From contig NC_092341.1 of assembly GCF_046630445.1 (NCBI RefSeq), positions 2,952,001 through 3,016,000 of the forward strand: DNA of 64,000 nt, written 5' to 3'. The stretch's first letter is position 1. Each line of letters opens with the position of its first letter. Below are positions 25,857 through 36,628 of the stretch, piece by piece. The notes under the pieces are model-generated. The model worked only from the letters and a program-made list of their open reading frames with translations. It did no database searches and was not told the origin of the DNA. The translations under genes and the position numbers were made by a program. The DNA is from Rutidosis leptorrhynchoides (lineage: Eukaryota; Streptophyta; Magnoliopsida; Asterales; Asteraceae).

Positions 25857-25932
25857 GTAGCTCAGATGGTTTAAGGGTATGAGTGTGGAGCGAGAGGTCT
25901 CGCGTTCAAGCCCTGCTAGTGACATTTTTTTT
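25857..25932 (+). other. tRNA-like module in the old solo LTR
   Basis: An A box (TAGCTCAGATGG, 25858-25869) and a B box (GTTCAAGCC, 25904-25912) are 35 bp apart and followed by a run of eight T (25925-25932), a typical Pol III stop. The clover-leaf is imperfect and the 3' acceptor side is absent. Diverged forms sit in the LTRs of the neighbouring large element, so the module is a part of this LTR family and not a stray tRNA copy. Confidence 0.6.
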
Positions 25933-26175
25933 AAATCCGGGCATTTTGAGGTAGTTTCATTTTTTTTTTAAATTCATTATTATTATTATTATTATTGTTA
26001 TTATTATTATTTGTTTTTTTTTTTGGCAAAGAAAGGATTATTTTATTAATAACAAAAGATCATACAACAGAGCAGTGTATACAGTAACTCATACACCAAA
26101 ACAAACAAACAATACAACACACACACACACTAAAACAAACCTACTTCAGCAAACATAGGCTAAACCAATACATCA

Positions 26176-29100
26176 TTACTTCAAATGCAATTTTCCATTT
26201 CTCCATTGCAAATCCCAAATGCTTTCCAGCTTCTTTACAGCCTGCGTGTGTTTGACTTTCAAAGTCAACAATTTCATTTTCATATATTCAGTAACCACTT
26301 TGCATAATTCATCTTCAGTTCTACTTTTATGCTTGAAAAGCCTCCAAGTCCTTTCTTGCCACAAGAAATAGGTCACAGCAGCAACCATTAATCTGTTAAC
26401 CACATTCCAGATTTGCTTTGATGAAGGATATATCATTAACTTCTCAATCACTACTTTGAATTTATTTAGCAAACCTTTAAACAGTAGCAATAACTTCATT
26501 TTATACCATACAGTTGAAGCATATGGGCATTGAAAAAAGATGTGATCAACAGAATCTCTAGTCCCATTACACAAAGCACAATGATACACTTGATTTGGAT
26601 ACCACACCTGCATTCTATCCTGTGTAGCCAATCTATTCAGGATAACTAACCACATAATGAATGCATGCTTAGGGTTAGCTTGAGGAAACCAAATAACACA
26701 ATGCCAAGGAATAACAGGCCTATTATTTCTTAAGTCTTCCCATACATGCTTAGTGGAAAAATCCATAACTTTACCTTCATTTGTGAGCCACATCATCTTA
26801 TCTTTCCTTTCATGCAGTACAGGGACTTGAACAGTATGTAGAATAGGAAATTTTGCATTCCATTCACTTGGCCATTTCCATGCATTATTTTCAATCAACA
26901 AATTAAGAGAAATATCATCAGCCAATCTTGCCTCATACCTATCTCTCTTAGAAATCAAATCAGCAAGTGGTCCTGCTGCACACCACTTATCAAACCAACC
27001 TGAAATATCTTCTCCATTACCAATGATATAATGAACATGGTTTTTTATTTTATCTCTAAGGGATAAGAAATGCTTCCAACCCCAGCTATCCCTTGATTCA
27101 TGATTAATCTCCCAAATACTTTTTCCTTTTAATTTGACCAAGTTGACCCATTTAAACCAAAGTGATTCTTTTTTAACAATAATCTTCCACAGTTGCTTTA
27201 CTAACAGAGTATCATTCCAATCACATAAAGATTTTAAGCCTAAACCCCCTTGATTTTTAGGAGCACAAATGATTTTCCAACTTACTTTGGCCTGCCCTTT
27301 GCAACTATCTCCTTTGTTCCACAAGAAACCTTTAAGTAATTTGTCAATTTCTTTTACGGTTTCCATGGGAATTTTATACACAGAAGCCCAGTATACTTGC
27401 ATTGATCCTAAAACATAAGCAATAAGTTGTAGTCTTCCTGCATATGAAAGACACTTATTCCTCCAAGTATTAATTCTCAGCTTCACCTTATCCACTAAAC
27501 ACTTAGCATCTTTAATACCAAGCCTTTTTGTAAGTAAAGGAACCCCTAGATACTTCATAGGGAGTTTACCAACACTAAAGGGAAGAATCTGCAATATACT
27601 ATGTTGTATGCCCATAGGAACACTTCTAAAAAAGATGGTACTTTTGTTCAAATTTGGAAGTAACCCTGATACTTGACTAAAATCATTAAGAGCAGACTTT
27701 ACCGCTTCAACTGACTTGCCATCACCATGACACAAGACCAAAAGGTCATCAGCAAAACAGACATGGGATAACTTCATTTGCTTACACCCAAAATGATACT
27801 TAAATTCCTTGCTTTTGTCAATTCTTTGCTGTAGAATGAGTGTGAATACCTCCATTACTAATGTGAAAAGGTATGGGGAAAGGGGATCCTCTTGTCTTAA
27901 ACCCCTACCACCCTTGAAATAACCATGGACCTCCCCATTAACACAAACAGAGAACACAGCAGAGGTGACACACACCATTATCCATTGAATCATTTTTCTA
28001 TGGAAACCAAACTGCTTCAATGTAGTTTCCAGAAATTTCCAATTGATAGTGTCATAAGCTTTTTGCAAATCAATTTTAAGTGCACACCTTTTAGCCCCAT
28101 TTCTCCTATTATACCCATTTAATACCTCTTGAGTAACCAAAATATTATCATGGATGGATCTATTTGGTATAAATGCACTTTGATTATGGTTTACCAATTT
28201 ATTCAGACTGCTCTTCATTCTATTCACAATGAATTTACTAATGCATTTATAGATAACATTACAACAAACAATGGGTCTGAATTCTGATACTTTGTTAGGT
28301 GTTTCAACCTTAGGGATCAAAGCAATAAGAGTGGCATTAACTTCCCTAAGTAATTTCCCACTATCAAAAAATTCATGAACAGTTTTACATACCTTAGTTC
28401 CAACAATGTCCCAAGCCGTTTTAAAAAAGTGAGAAGTATATCCATTAGGTCCTGATGCCTTCATACTATCAATATCAAACATAGCAGCCCTAATTTCCTC
28501 ATCACTTATATCAGTAATCATACCAATAGCCTCTTCATCACTCAATTTATTAGGAAAACTGATATTAATTTCCTCTAGAGGCTTGAGATTATAGGTAGTG
28601 CCTAGAAATCTTTGAAAATGTTCAACAAATTGCAAAGCCACCTGATCTCCAAAGAACCTTTGGCCATTTTCATTACAGATAGTATCAACTCTGGCCTTTT
28701 GTTGTCTACTTTTTAAGATTCCATGAAAATACTTCGTATTTTTATCCCCTTCAGTGAGCCATTTGATTTTGGTTTTCTGCTTAAGCAATATGAATTCATC
28801 ATGTTTTGCACTCTCATACTTCTTCATTATATCAGTGCTTCAATCCTTAATTGAACATTATGAGTATCTCCATCAATCATTCCTTGAATCTTTTTAAGCT
28901 TATCTTTACATTCAGTAACATTTGTAAAGACATTACCATAGCTCCAATTTAAATTCTTAAGTTTTCTTTTAAAATCTTTTAACTTTTGCACAACACTAAA
29001 CATAGCATAACCATTAACCTGTCTATCCCAGCTTTGCTGCACAAGTGGAATGAATTCTTGTTTATCAGCAATATGGTTCATAAACCTGAAGGATTTAGGT

Positions 29101-29858
29101 TTTTGCTTCACCCCATTAGGAATTACAAATACAGCAGGGCTGTGATCAGACACCAGGTATGGTAAAAAAATCCCATGAGACTGTGGGAAATGATGCACCA
29201 TTGTGTCATTGACCATTATTCTATCAAGTTTCTTCAATACACCACACTTTGGATTTTTCAAGGATTTAGTCCAAGTGAAGTTAAACCCTGTACTTCCTAT
29301 ATCCTCAACTTCAATTGAATTAACACATTCAATGAAATCTTGCATATCATCTGTAACAAATGAACCACCAGCAGAATGTTCTTTAACAGCCTTAGTCACA
29401 TTAAAATCACCAAGAATAACCTATGGATATTTTTGAGTTACATTCTTATGAATTCCCAACTCCTTCCACAACTGTTTTCTTTCTTTCCCATTATTACTAG
29501 CATATACTACACTGCAATAGAACTTAGTTAAAGTACCAGTGACTTCCACTAAGCATAATATAGTTTGCCTAGATACATTAATCACCGTGACTTTAACCAC
29601 ATCTGCATCCCAACCCATAATAATTCTGCAACTATTAGCACTGAAACTCACATTGGAATGCCAATTCCAATTCCTAAAAATATTACTACATGCCTGGTTA
29701 ATGTTCTTATGCTTTAGATGAGTTTCTAAAATAGCACAAAACTTTAACCTCTCTTCTTTAATAAACTTCTTAACTTCATTCTGCTTGTCATCAAAAGACA
29801 TACCACGAATATTCCATGCTGCTATTTTAAAATCAGATATCATTGCAATAGTAAACAA
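26176..29858 (-). pseudogene. LINE copy A ORF2 (endonuclease, reverse transcriptase, zf-RVT)
   Basis: An APE-type endonuclease starts FKIAAWNIRGMSFDDKQNEV. Reverse transcriptase follows, with the SAFIPNRSI block, QKAYDTINW and catalytic FADDLLVL, and a C-terminal zinc-binding region (WHCVIWFPQANPKHAFIMWL, then CALCNGTRDSVDHIFFQC). Two breaks are seen against copy B: a TGG-to-TAG stop at 29421-29423 and a 1-bp loss near 28835. In addition the conserved GLRQGDPLSP block reads GLRQEDPLSP. The last 883 codons are otherwise open. It is recently inactivated. Confidence 0.88.
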
Positions 29859-29872
29859 ACAGAGATACTAAT

Positions 29873-31513
29873 TCAATTAAGTATCTCAGTAACCTCTCCT
29901 TCCAATTCATTAGCCAATACAGATTCACTAGCATCTTCAGTAGAAGACAAATCATCTTCCTCATTAGGTTGCTTACCCTTTCTTTTTAATTCATCCAATT
30001 GCAGTTTGAAATAAGTTAACATGTCATAAGTCCATTTCTTCTTCCCAGCTTCAGTAGGTTGTCGTCCTTTTGAAATGTATCTATCCACAATTGACATATT
30101 ATCCACCAAAACATCCTCTATCTCATCATATTCATCTGCTTCTTCTAGAACTGCATACTTATTCACACTCTGCTTAAAAGCAGCCTTCACCTTATCATTC
30201 ACTTTCCATTGTTTCTTGGGATTATTAGCAGAAGAAGTGGTGGCTCTCTTAGTATCCTCCTGCACTGTCTGCACATTAACCTTACCATTATTTTGAGTAC
30301 CTTTTTTCCTATATTTCACCTCCATAAACCCATCTTTCTGAGATTTACTAGTATTCTCAGTAACTTTGAGTTCATCTGTAGTTCTAGGTCTCTTTTTACA
30401 CTCCTTTAGATCATGCCCAAATACCTCACAATGACTGCACAGGCTTGGCTTCCAACTATACTCAACCTGAACTTTCTTCATTCCCTTTACATTCTTCTCT
30501 TTATCCTGATACTTAATATTAACACAATCTGCAAAGCCCTTAGCTGCCTCTATCTCAACCATAATTCTAGCAAATCCTGCCCTGCCTGTTCCCTTATGGC
30601 ACATATTTGCTGTCATTTGATCCATCACTATTGGTTTTCCCAAACTACTTGCCATAGTACTAATTCCTTTTGAGTTCCATGCTTCTAAGGGGATATTAGT
30701 TAATTTGACCCAAACAGGAAGTTTAACTGGATCAATCTTTTCCACATTATCCTTAGGGTTCCATTTCTGAACCAAAAGAGGCTTACCATTCACCATCCAA
30801 GGACTTGACTCAATCACTTGATTCATGCTCTCACTATTGCTAAATTTAAAGTAACATATCTTCTTCCCATCCATGATAATATCCTTTAAACCATACCTAC
30901 TCCACATTCTCCTTAAATTGTAATTCAGCATGTTATATGGCATATCATGCCCCACAAAATAGCCACAAGCAGTATTTTCCCACTTCTTACTACTTTCCTG
31001 AACATATTCCTCTTCAAATATCACAAACTCATGGCCATCTTCATCAATTGAAGGTGGAATATATGACAGGTTTCTGTTTATGATATTTTTATCATTATTA
31101 ACAGCCCTAGCATATGTCAATTTTACTGGATTCACATCAGTAGCATTCATTTCAGCAGTATGCACAGTATTCACCTTAGAATTCACAGCAATATTCACAG
31201 GCTTATTAGCAGAGATAACATGAACAGGACTAGTATTCTTTTCACTTACAGTACTGTTATTAGCCACATCCTGGATTTCAACATCAATAGCATCAGAAAC
31301 AATTACCTCTTCAACCATAGATTTAGGGCTAGTATTTTCCTTCTGATTCGACTTTAGTTTACCATTGCTAGCATTATCCAGTGTATCTCCCATCTTATTC
31401 TCAGTTGCCTTATGAATTGGAGTATCAGCCTTCTTTGCCAATCCATGAATTGAATTGTCAAACTTATTCGGAATTTTAACAGATCTCTTCAATGATTTAC
31501 ATGTTTGCTGCAT
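29873..31513 (-). CDS. LINE copy A ORF1 (nucleic-acid binding protein)
   Basis: A 546-residue open frame. Residues about 180-340 match the plant LINE/retroelement DUF4283-type domain (PYNMLNYNLRRMWSRYGLKD, then LPVWVKLTNIPLEAWN). A CCHC zinc knuckle (CSHCEVFGHDLKEC) follows near residue 360. The N-terminal 170 residues and the tail are charged and low in complexity. It is expected to coat the element RNA. The frame is intact here, and its stop lies 14 bp before the ORF2 start. The second copy (39292-40931) has a frameshift. Confidence 0.88.
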   Translation of the reverse strand: MQQTCKSLKRSVKIPNKFDNSIHGLAKKADTPIHKATENKMGDTLDNASNGKLKSNQKENTSPKSMVEEVIVSDAIDVEIQDVANNSTVSEKNTSPVHVISANKPVNIAVNSKVNTVHTAEMNATDVNPVKLTYARAVNNDKNIINRNLSYIPPSIDEDGHEFVIFEEEYVQESSKKWENTACGYFVGHDMPYNMLNYNLRRMWSRYGLKDIIMDGKKICYFKFSNSESMNQVIESSPWMVNGKPLLVQKWNPKDNVEKIDPVKLPVWVKLTNIPLEAWNSKGISTMASSLGKPIVMDQMTANMCHKGTGRAGFARIMVEIEAAKGFADCVNIKYQDKEKNVKGMKKVQVEYSWKPSLCSHCEVFGHDLKECKKRPRTTDELKVTENTSKSQKDGFMEVKYRKKGTQNNGKVNVQTVQEDTKRATTSSANNPKKQWKVNDKVKAAFKQSVNKYAVLEEADEYDEIEDVLVDNMSIVDRYISKGRQPTEAGKKKWTYDMLTYFKLQLDELKRKGKQPNEEDDLSSTEDASESVLANELEGEVTEILN

Positions 31514-32517
31514 GATAAAACTCCAATAAACAACTGCTACTATCTTCCGCTACATGATTGGAATGATTTGGGATGAAATTTGAATTGATTCAGTGTTAAT
31601 TTATTATTATTATTTTTATTATGACAATTATTGTTATTATTAATATGGTTCATGATAAGGAAATATTAGGTTATAAACATGAAAATGACTACAAATATGT
31701 AAGTATAATTATTAGTATTATCATTATTACTATTATGATTAACGTTGTTAATGTGTTAAGATTATGGTTAAAATGACAATGATAAGGGTTTGATTTTGAT
31801 GTTCGAAGATTGTTATGGTTAAAATGATGATGATGTCGTAATAAAACTTAGGATGAGGATGAATGATAGATAACTAAAACGATAATAATGATGAACGAAT
31901 TTGATGATGTTGATGTGATGATTTCATGATGATAATTCGTTGATTATGATGATGATTATGCTATAAAATTCATTATTATTACTATTTAATTATTATTACA
32001 AGTATTATCATCTAGATATTATTATTATTATTATCATTATTATTATTATTATTATTATTATATGACTATTATTATCACTAGTATAATAGATACTATTAAT
32101 ACTATTATTATTATTAAGTATCATTAAGGAGTATTATTAGTATCAATTTATAATTTTTAATAATATTATTACTATCGTTATTATTACTAATATCATACTG
32201 TTTGTATTATTATAAATATGATCATTTAAAATATTTAATAAGACCATAATTATTATTAAACTATTACTATCATTAAAAATATTATTTTTACTAAAAACTA
32301 TCATTTTTACGTTACTAGTGAAAATATCATTTTAACAAATAAATCTTTTGTATATTATATATATACTTATTACATATACTAGGGTTATATTGATTTTTCA
32401 TATAACAAACTAATGATATTTCATGAATACAATACTAAACACATATATAGGTATATAGGTATATTAATATAACTAAATGTATAAATATTAACCCTTATAA
32501 ATATATATACACAAAAT

Positions 32518-32521
<4 letters not shown>

Positions 32522-32598
<77 letters not shown>

Positions 32599-32600
32599 AT
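32522..32600. repeat. (TA)n microsatellite
   Basis: TA repeats lie in the right part of the old solo LTR, within the 618-bp segment missing from the second duplication unit. Confidence 0.9.
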
Positions 32601-33628
32601 GTAATATAAAATATAATATAAGTATACGTTTCAAAATGAAATTTAGCATAAATTCTATATAGTTATAAATATATAAATAATACATAATAATAAATGAAAT
32701 TTTGTGATTTACACTATATGTATTAATAGATGTACAAATGATATAGGTTCGTGAATCCGAGGACAACCCTGCATTGTTCAGTTTCGTCGTATGAATATTT
32801 TTGCTACAAAATATTGGATTGTGAGTTTCATTTGCTCCCTTTTTAAATGATTTTGCAATATATATTTTTGGGACTAAGAATACACGCGCTGTTTTTTATA
32901 ACTGTTTTACGAAATAGACACAATTAATCGAAACTACATTCTATGGTTGGATTATCGAATCGAATATCACCCCTTTTAGCTTGGTAGCCTAAGAATTAGG
33001 GAACAGACACCCTAATTGACGCGAATCCTAAAGGTAGATCTACGGGCACTAACTCTCCCCATACTGGAAAATGGCATGCTTTAGTACTTAGAGTTTATAT
33101 TATACAGATGGATTTCTGTTTTGGGGATATTCTATATGCATGGTGTTAATTTCGGTTACCAGGTGTTCAATCCATATGAATGATTTTTAAACACTTGCGA
33201 GTGTATGATTATTGAATAAAGGAAATCTTGTGGTCTTTTATATCATTGAAAATGATTGTTTATGATAAAATAATGAACTCACCAACCTTTTGGTTGACAC
33301 TTTAAAGCATGTTTATTCTCAGGAATGAAAGAAATCTTCCGCTGTGCATTTGCTCATTTTAGAGATATTACTTGGAGTCGTTCATGACATATTTCAAAAG
33401 ACGTTGCATTCGAGTCGTTGAGTTCATCAAGATTATTATTAGGTCAATAATAGTTGGACATATTATTAAATGGTATGCATGCCGTCAACTTTCGATGTAA
33501 TGAAAGTTTATCTTTTAAAAAACGAATGCAATGTTTGTAAAATGTATCATATAGAGGTCAAGTACCTCGTGATGTAACCAAATGTAATGTATTCGTCCAG
33601 ATGGATTAAGACGGGGCATTAGACAACA

Positions 33629-34071
33629 TGCATAGCAAGAAAAATCCTAATAAGAAATCCTAATAAGAAATGATAATTGTAATGATTAAAGTTATAAATA
33701 GATCTTATACTTTTTTTTTTCCTAATGCAGGTTATTTAGTTCTAAAAAATGTCAGTGTATGTCACATAATTTCAAAAAATGTATTAATATGAACGCATTG
33801 AACTTATTAACCGGATAAAAAAATGAGCTGGCGCGGCATATTTGTAGAGAATGAAGTTAGTAATACGTCAGAATAAATCATTTTTTATATTACATACATC
33901 AGAACAAAATTAAAAGTATATGACTTATATGTAGACATATAAAATTCAAAAAAATACTAATTAAATTAATTTACCGCTTCAGTAGTTAATCGGACATTAC
34001 TTGTTACACTTTTTGAAACTTAAATTTATATATTTTTTGTTATTATATGGTAAAAAAAAGTTAACCCTAAT
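33629..34071. other. AT-rich spacer before the hAT-like element
   Basis: Nothing recognisable was seen. It is repeated at 42436-42877. Confidence 0.5.
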
Positions 34072-34444
34072 TAGAGATGGCAATGGGGGAGAAAAAAACC
34101 CGTTACCCGCGGGTACCCGTGCCCGTGATGGGCTGGTAATTCAAAAAAAATTACTTGCGGATACGATACGAGTAAAATTTTCTACCCGTTGATGGGTCAT
34201 GGGCGGGTAATGGATATATCATATCCGCCGCAGGTAAAACCCGACCCGTAAACTCGTAATACCCGTCTGAACAATCCGCGGGTATGCCCGCTAACCCGTT
34301 TATACAAGTAATAGCACAGAGACTACACCAGCTATATCTAGTGTAGTTTCAAAAATACAATCAATTAAGACATTAAATATCCAACTGTGTATTCCAATTC
34401 CCATGCGTTGATTTGTACTTTCAAATTGAGTCTTTCGATGTAGT

Positions 34445-34721
34445 TATTATAGCTCTTTATTGGCAAAAGCTTTAATCTGGCGGAGAAACCCTGACCCCGT
34501 GTGCCTTTGGCACCTATACCGCCCACCCAGTAAGGGCTAAGTATACCGTGTAAAACACCTCCCCCCAATACCCAACGAGAACTTGCAGGCTGAATATCGC
34601 CCCCGGAGGGATTCGAACCTGCACCCCATTTTTGGCAAAGGGCATATTCTCGTGGGCCCAGGGTTCATAGGCGACTGGTACCACTGAAGCACTGCTTCGT
34701 TGGTATTATAGCTCTTTATTG
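34445..34721 (-). mobile_element. tRNA-derived SINE with 18-bp target duplication
   Basis: The body (34463-34703, 241 bp) is flanked by identical TATTATAGCTCTTTATTG copies at 34445-34462 and 34704-34721. On the minus strand it starts with a tRNA-like head: an A-box-like GCTTCAGTGGTACC and a perfect B box GGTTCGAATCC (34609-34619). An unrelated GC-rich body follows. It is inserted within the hAT-like element. Confidence 0.85.
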
Positions 34722-35145
34722 TCTTTTTCTTTTCTCAAATTTCTCTTTAAATGTTTGCTGGATGTTCAAAGTTTAAACTAATTAATGGTTACACTCTGTC
34801 TTCTTCATTTGCAACCATCAGACCATAAAGGTATGTATAATGTATATCATCCTATTGGGTTTGTTATTTTTTAACACTAATAGTCTATATCATTAGCATT
34901 TGATTAACTATAAAAATTCAATGTTTATATAAGTTTAGCGAGTTAACAGTTGTAAATATAGTAATGTTAGCCAATTGCATGTACTTTCATTCGTTATAAT
35001 GTAGTTTACGTTTACTATTACTTGTGTTAATTTTTATTTATGAATTATAGATAGGCATTTGGCTACTTGATTTAGTTTTTACGTATTAAAAGGTTAGGTT
35101 AAGATTAATAATACTACAATATATGATTCAGGTGAGGCTACAATT

Positions 35146-35373
35146 ATGTTTGGAGAAAACACTACTTCAATGCCGCCTGAATCATTTGCAACTTCTAGTC
35201 AAGTGAATGCACGGCCACTAAGGTCTGAGGTATGGAATCATTTCACAAGGAAGAAAATTAATGACGAATGGAAGGCAGTATGTATATATTGTCAAATAAT
35301 GTTGAATGACGCTCTGAAAAATGGCACAACTCATCTTAGAAATCATCTTAAAATGTGTAACCAACGCTCTTAA
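35146..35373 (+). pseudogene. BED-type zinc finger exon of a hAT-like element, copy A
   Basis: A 75-residue frame. Residues about 26-71 form a BED finger: the aromatic SEVWNHFTRKK, then CIYC, and the HLRNHLKMC end giving the C-X2-C and His/Cys pairs. BED fingers bind DNA at the N-terminus of hAT transposases and their domesticated relatives. The frame ends right after the finger, and no dimerisation or catalytic region follows, so it is a leftover of a non-autonomous element. It is identical in copy B. Confidence 0.75.
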
Positions 35374-35473
35374 AGGATATAGGTTGTCGTTGATCACACC
35401 TAGTGGCTTGAGAAAAAGATGATTATAAAGAACACCAATATGGGCATATGGTTGATCATTTTGTTTCCAATCA

Positions 35474-35566
35474 ATATTTTCTTATTTTATTGTATCATGA
35501 ATATGAGAATTAATGTGGTTAAATTGATATTTTCTTATTTTATTGTATCATGAATATGAGAATTAA
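35474..35566. repeat. 53-bp tandem repeat split by a Helitron
   Basis: Two units beginning ATATTTTCTTATTTTATTGT start at 35474 and 35527. A third unit lies at 45481-45530, on the other side of the Helitron in the complete copy. The repeat is therefore the pre-insertion sequence and marks both edges of the Helitron. Confidence 0.85.
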
Positions 35567-36628
35567 CTAGCTTAGTGCTCGCAAATTCGCGAGGCTACTT
35601 TAGTGGATTAAGCAGGTATTGGTTTTACGTGAGTAAATGTAAATAATTTTTTTATTTTGCATGTGTTGTAGTAACATCGACATTCAGATAACATTTCTAT
35701 ATAATTATTGAGCAGAGTCCAACCAAAAAACGCATATCTACATATACAAAAGATTCGCGGGGTTTAATGAGGGATGAATCACCATTGACTTATATGAATC
35801 ATTATATTCTACAGTGTCCGATTCAATTAGAGTAGTAGTGTTACATGACTTACAATATATGCATGTTTAGCATAACCGAAAGGCTGTTGCTCCTTAGTAA
35901 TAGACCAAGAATGTTTAGCAAATTCTACAATAACAATGAACTACCGCAACAACCAAAAAACTTAGTACATGTTGACCTCCTTTAACATAACTAAAAGTAT
36001 GTTGCTCAAAGTTAACAAACTTTTTGACCTTCATGTAAAAAAACCAGAGAGCCACCACATATCCTCTATCACGGGGAATAAAATATTCAAAAACACCAAT
36101 GAACCTTCACAATTTCGGCCACTTAGCATTACATGTAAAGTTTATGAAAAAATGTGGTTTTCCATGAACTCTGCATATCGCTAGAGCATCGAGATAGTGA
36201 CTATACAATTAGCGGGGACCACCGATGAATGAAGCATGTAAAATAACCCAACTCCCAACTTCAGAACCAACATGGTCACCTCTTCGGACAACGTCATACA
36301 GTCCCGACATGTACTGTTACCGAATATACTGCTGTTAATTACGAATATAATCCATCTGGTCCATCTCTATACTTCAATTCACCAAAACATGGCATTCAGT
36401 GATTACACACATAAGTACAGTTGTCAAGGTCAAAATAATTAGCTGTAATACCTTAAAGAACATAAATGTCAAACAATCACAAAAGGCAACAAAAAAGGTA
36501 CAAAACTAAATATGAAAAAAAATAAAAAAAAACTTTAAGAAAAAAAAGAGTATAAAAACACATAAAAGTAGCTGAAACAACTACAACTGTTAAAATAATG
36601 CAGCTAAACAAAATATAAAATAAACAGT
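35567..36628 (-). mobile_element. Helitron, copy A, 5' end cut off by the duplication
   Basis: Its 3' end, on the minus strand, is a hairpin (CTCGCGAATTTGCGAG) followed by CACTAAG and CTAG, next to a host T. Inside, the minus strand at about 36010-36320 encodes a decayed Helitron Rep/helicase N-terminal piece (GDHVGSEVGSWVILHASF, then HYLDALAICRVHGKPHFFI and FTCNAKWPK). The region is interrupted by stops and lacks the helicase. The element is internally deleted. Confidence 0.8.

Larger units (their letters stand above)
26007..31626 (-). mobile_element. L1-type LINE, copy A (both ORFs)
   Basis: This is a minus-strand non-LTR element with ORF1 (29873-31513), ORF2 (26176-29858, two breaks), a 3' untranslated region and a poly(A) tail seen as 11 T at 26014-26024. 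A candidate 16-bp target duplication, ATTATTGTTATTATTA, occurs at 25991-26006 and 31627-31642, but it lies in ATT-rich DNA and may be chance. It inserted into the old solo LTR. Its 5' four fifths were later copied in the tandem duplication. Confidence 0.85.
27208..36628. repeat. Tandem duplication, first unit (9.4 kb)
   Basis: The sequence from 27211 to 36628 is repeated at 36629-45431. The unit begins inside LINE ORF2 and ends inside a Helitron. The trinucleotide AGT is shared by the left border (27208-27210), the junction (36626-36628) and the right border (45429-45431), as in end joining with microhomology. The units differ by roughly 1% by eye plus small indels. Confidence 0.93.
34072..36628 (+). 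mobile_element. hAT-like DNA transposon, first copy, right end cut off
   Basis: It begins TAGAGATGGCAATG, followed by many ACCCG/CGGGT subterminal motifs (34080-34310), the usual architecture of plant hAT ends. It carries a BED-finger exon (35146-35373), a SINE (34445-34721) and a Helitron (from 35567). The right terminus is missing because the duplication junction cuts it at 36628. The complete version is 42878-45771. Confidence 0.7.

Noticed and set aside
34365-34568. 67-residue minus-strand frame
   Set aside because: It translates part of the SINE and its flank. The identical frame at 43171-43374 is the duplicate.
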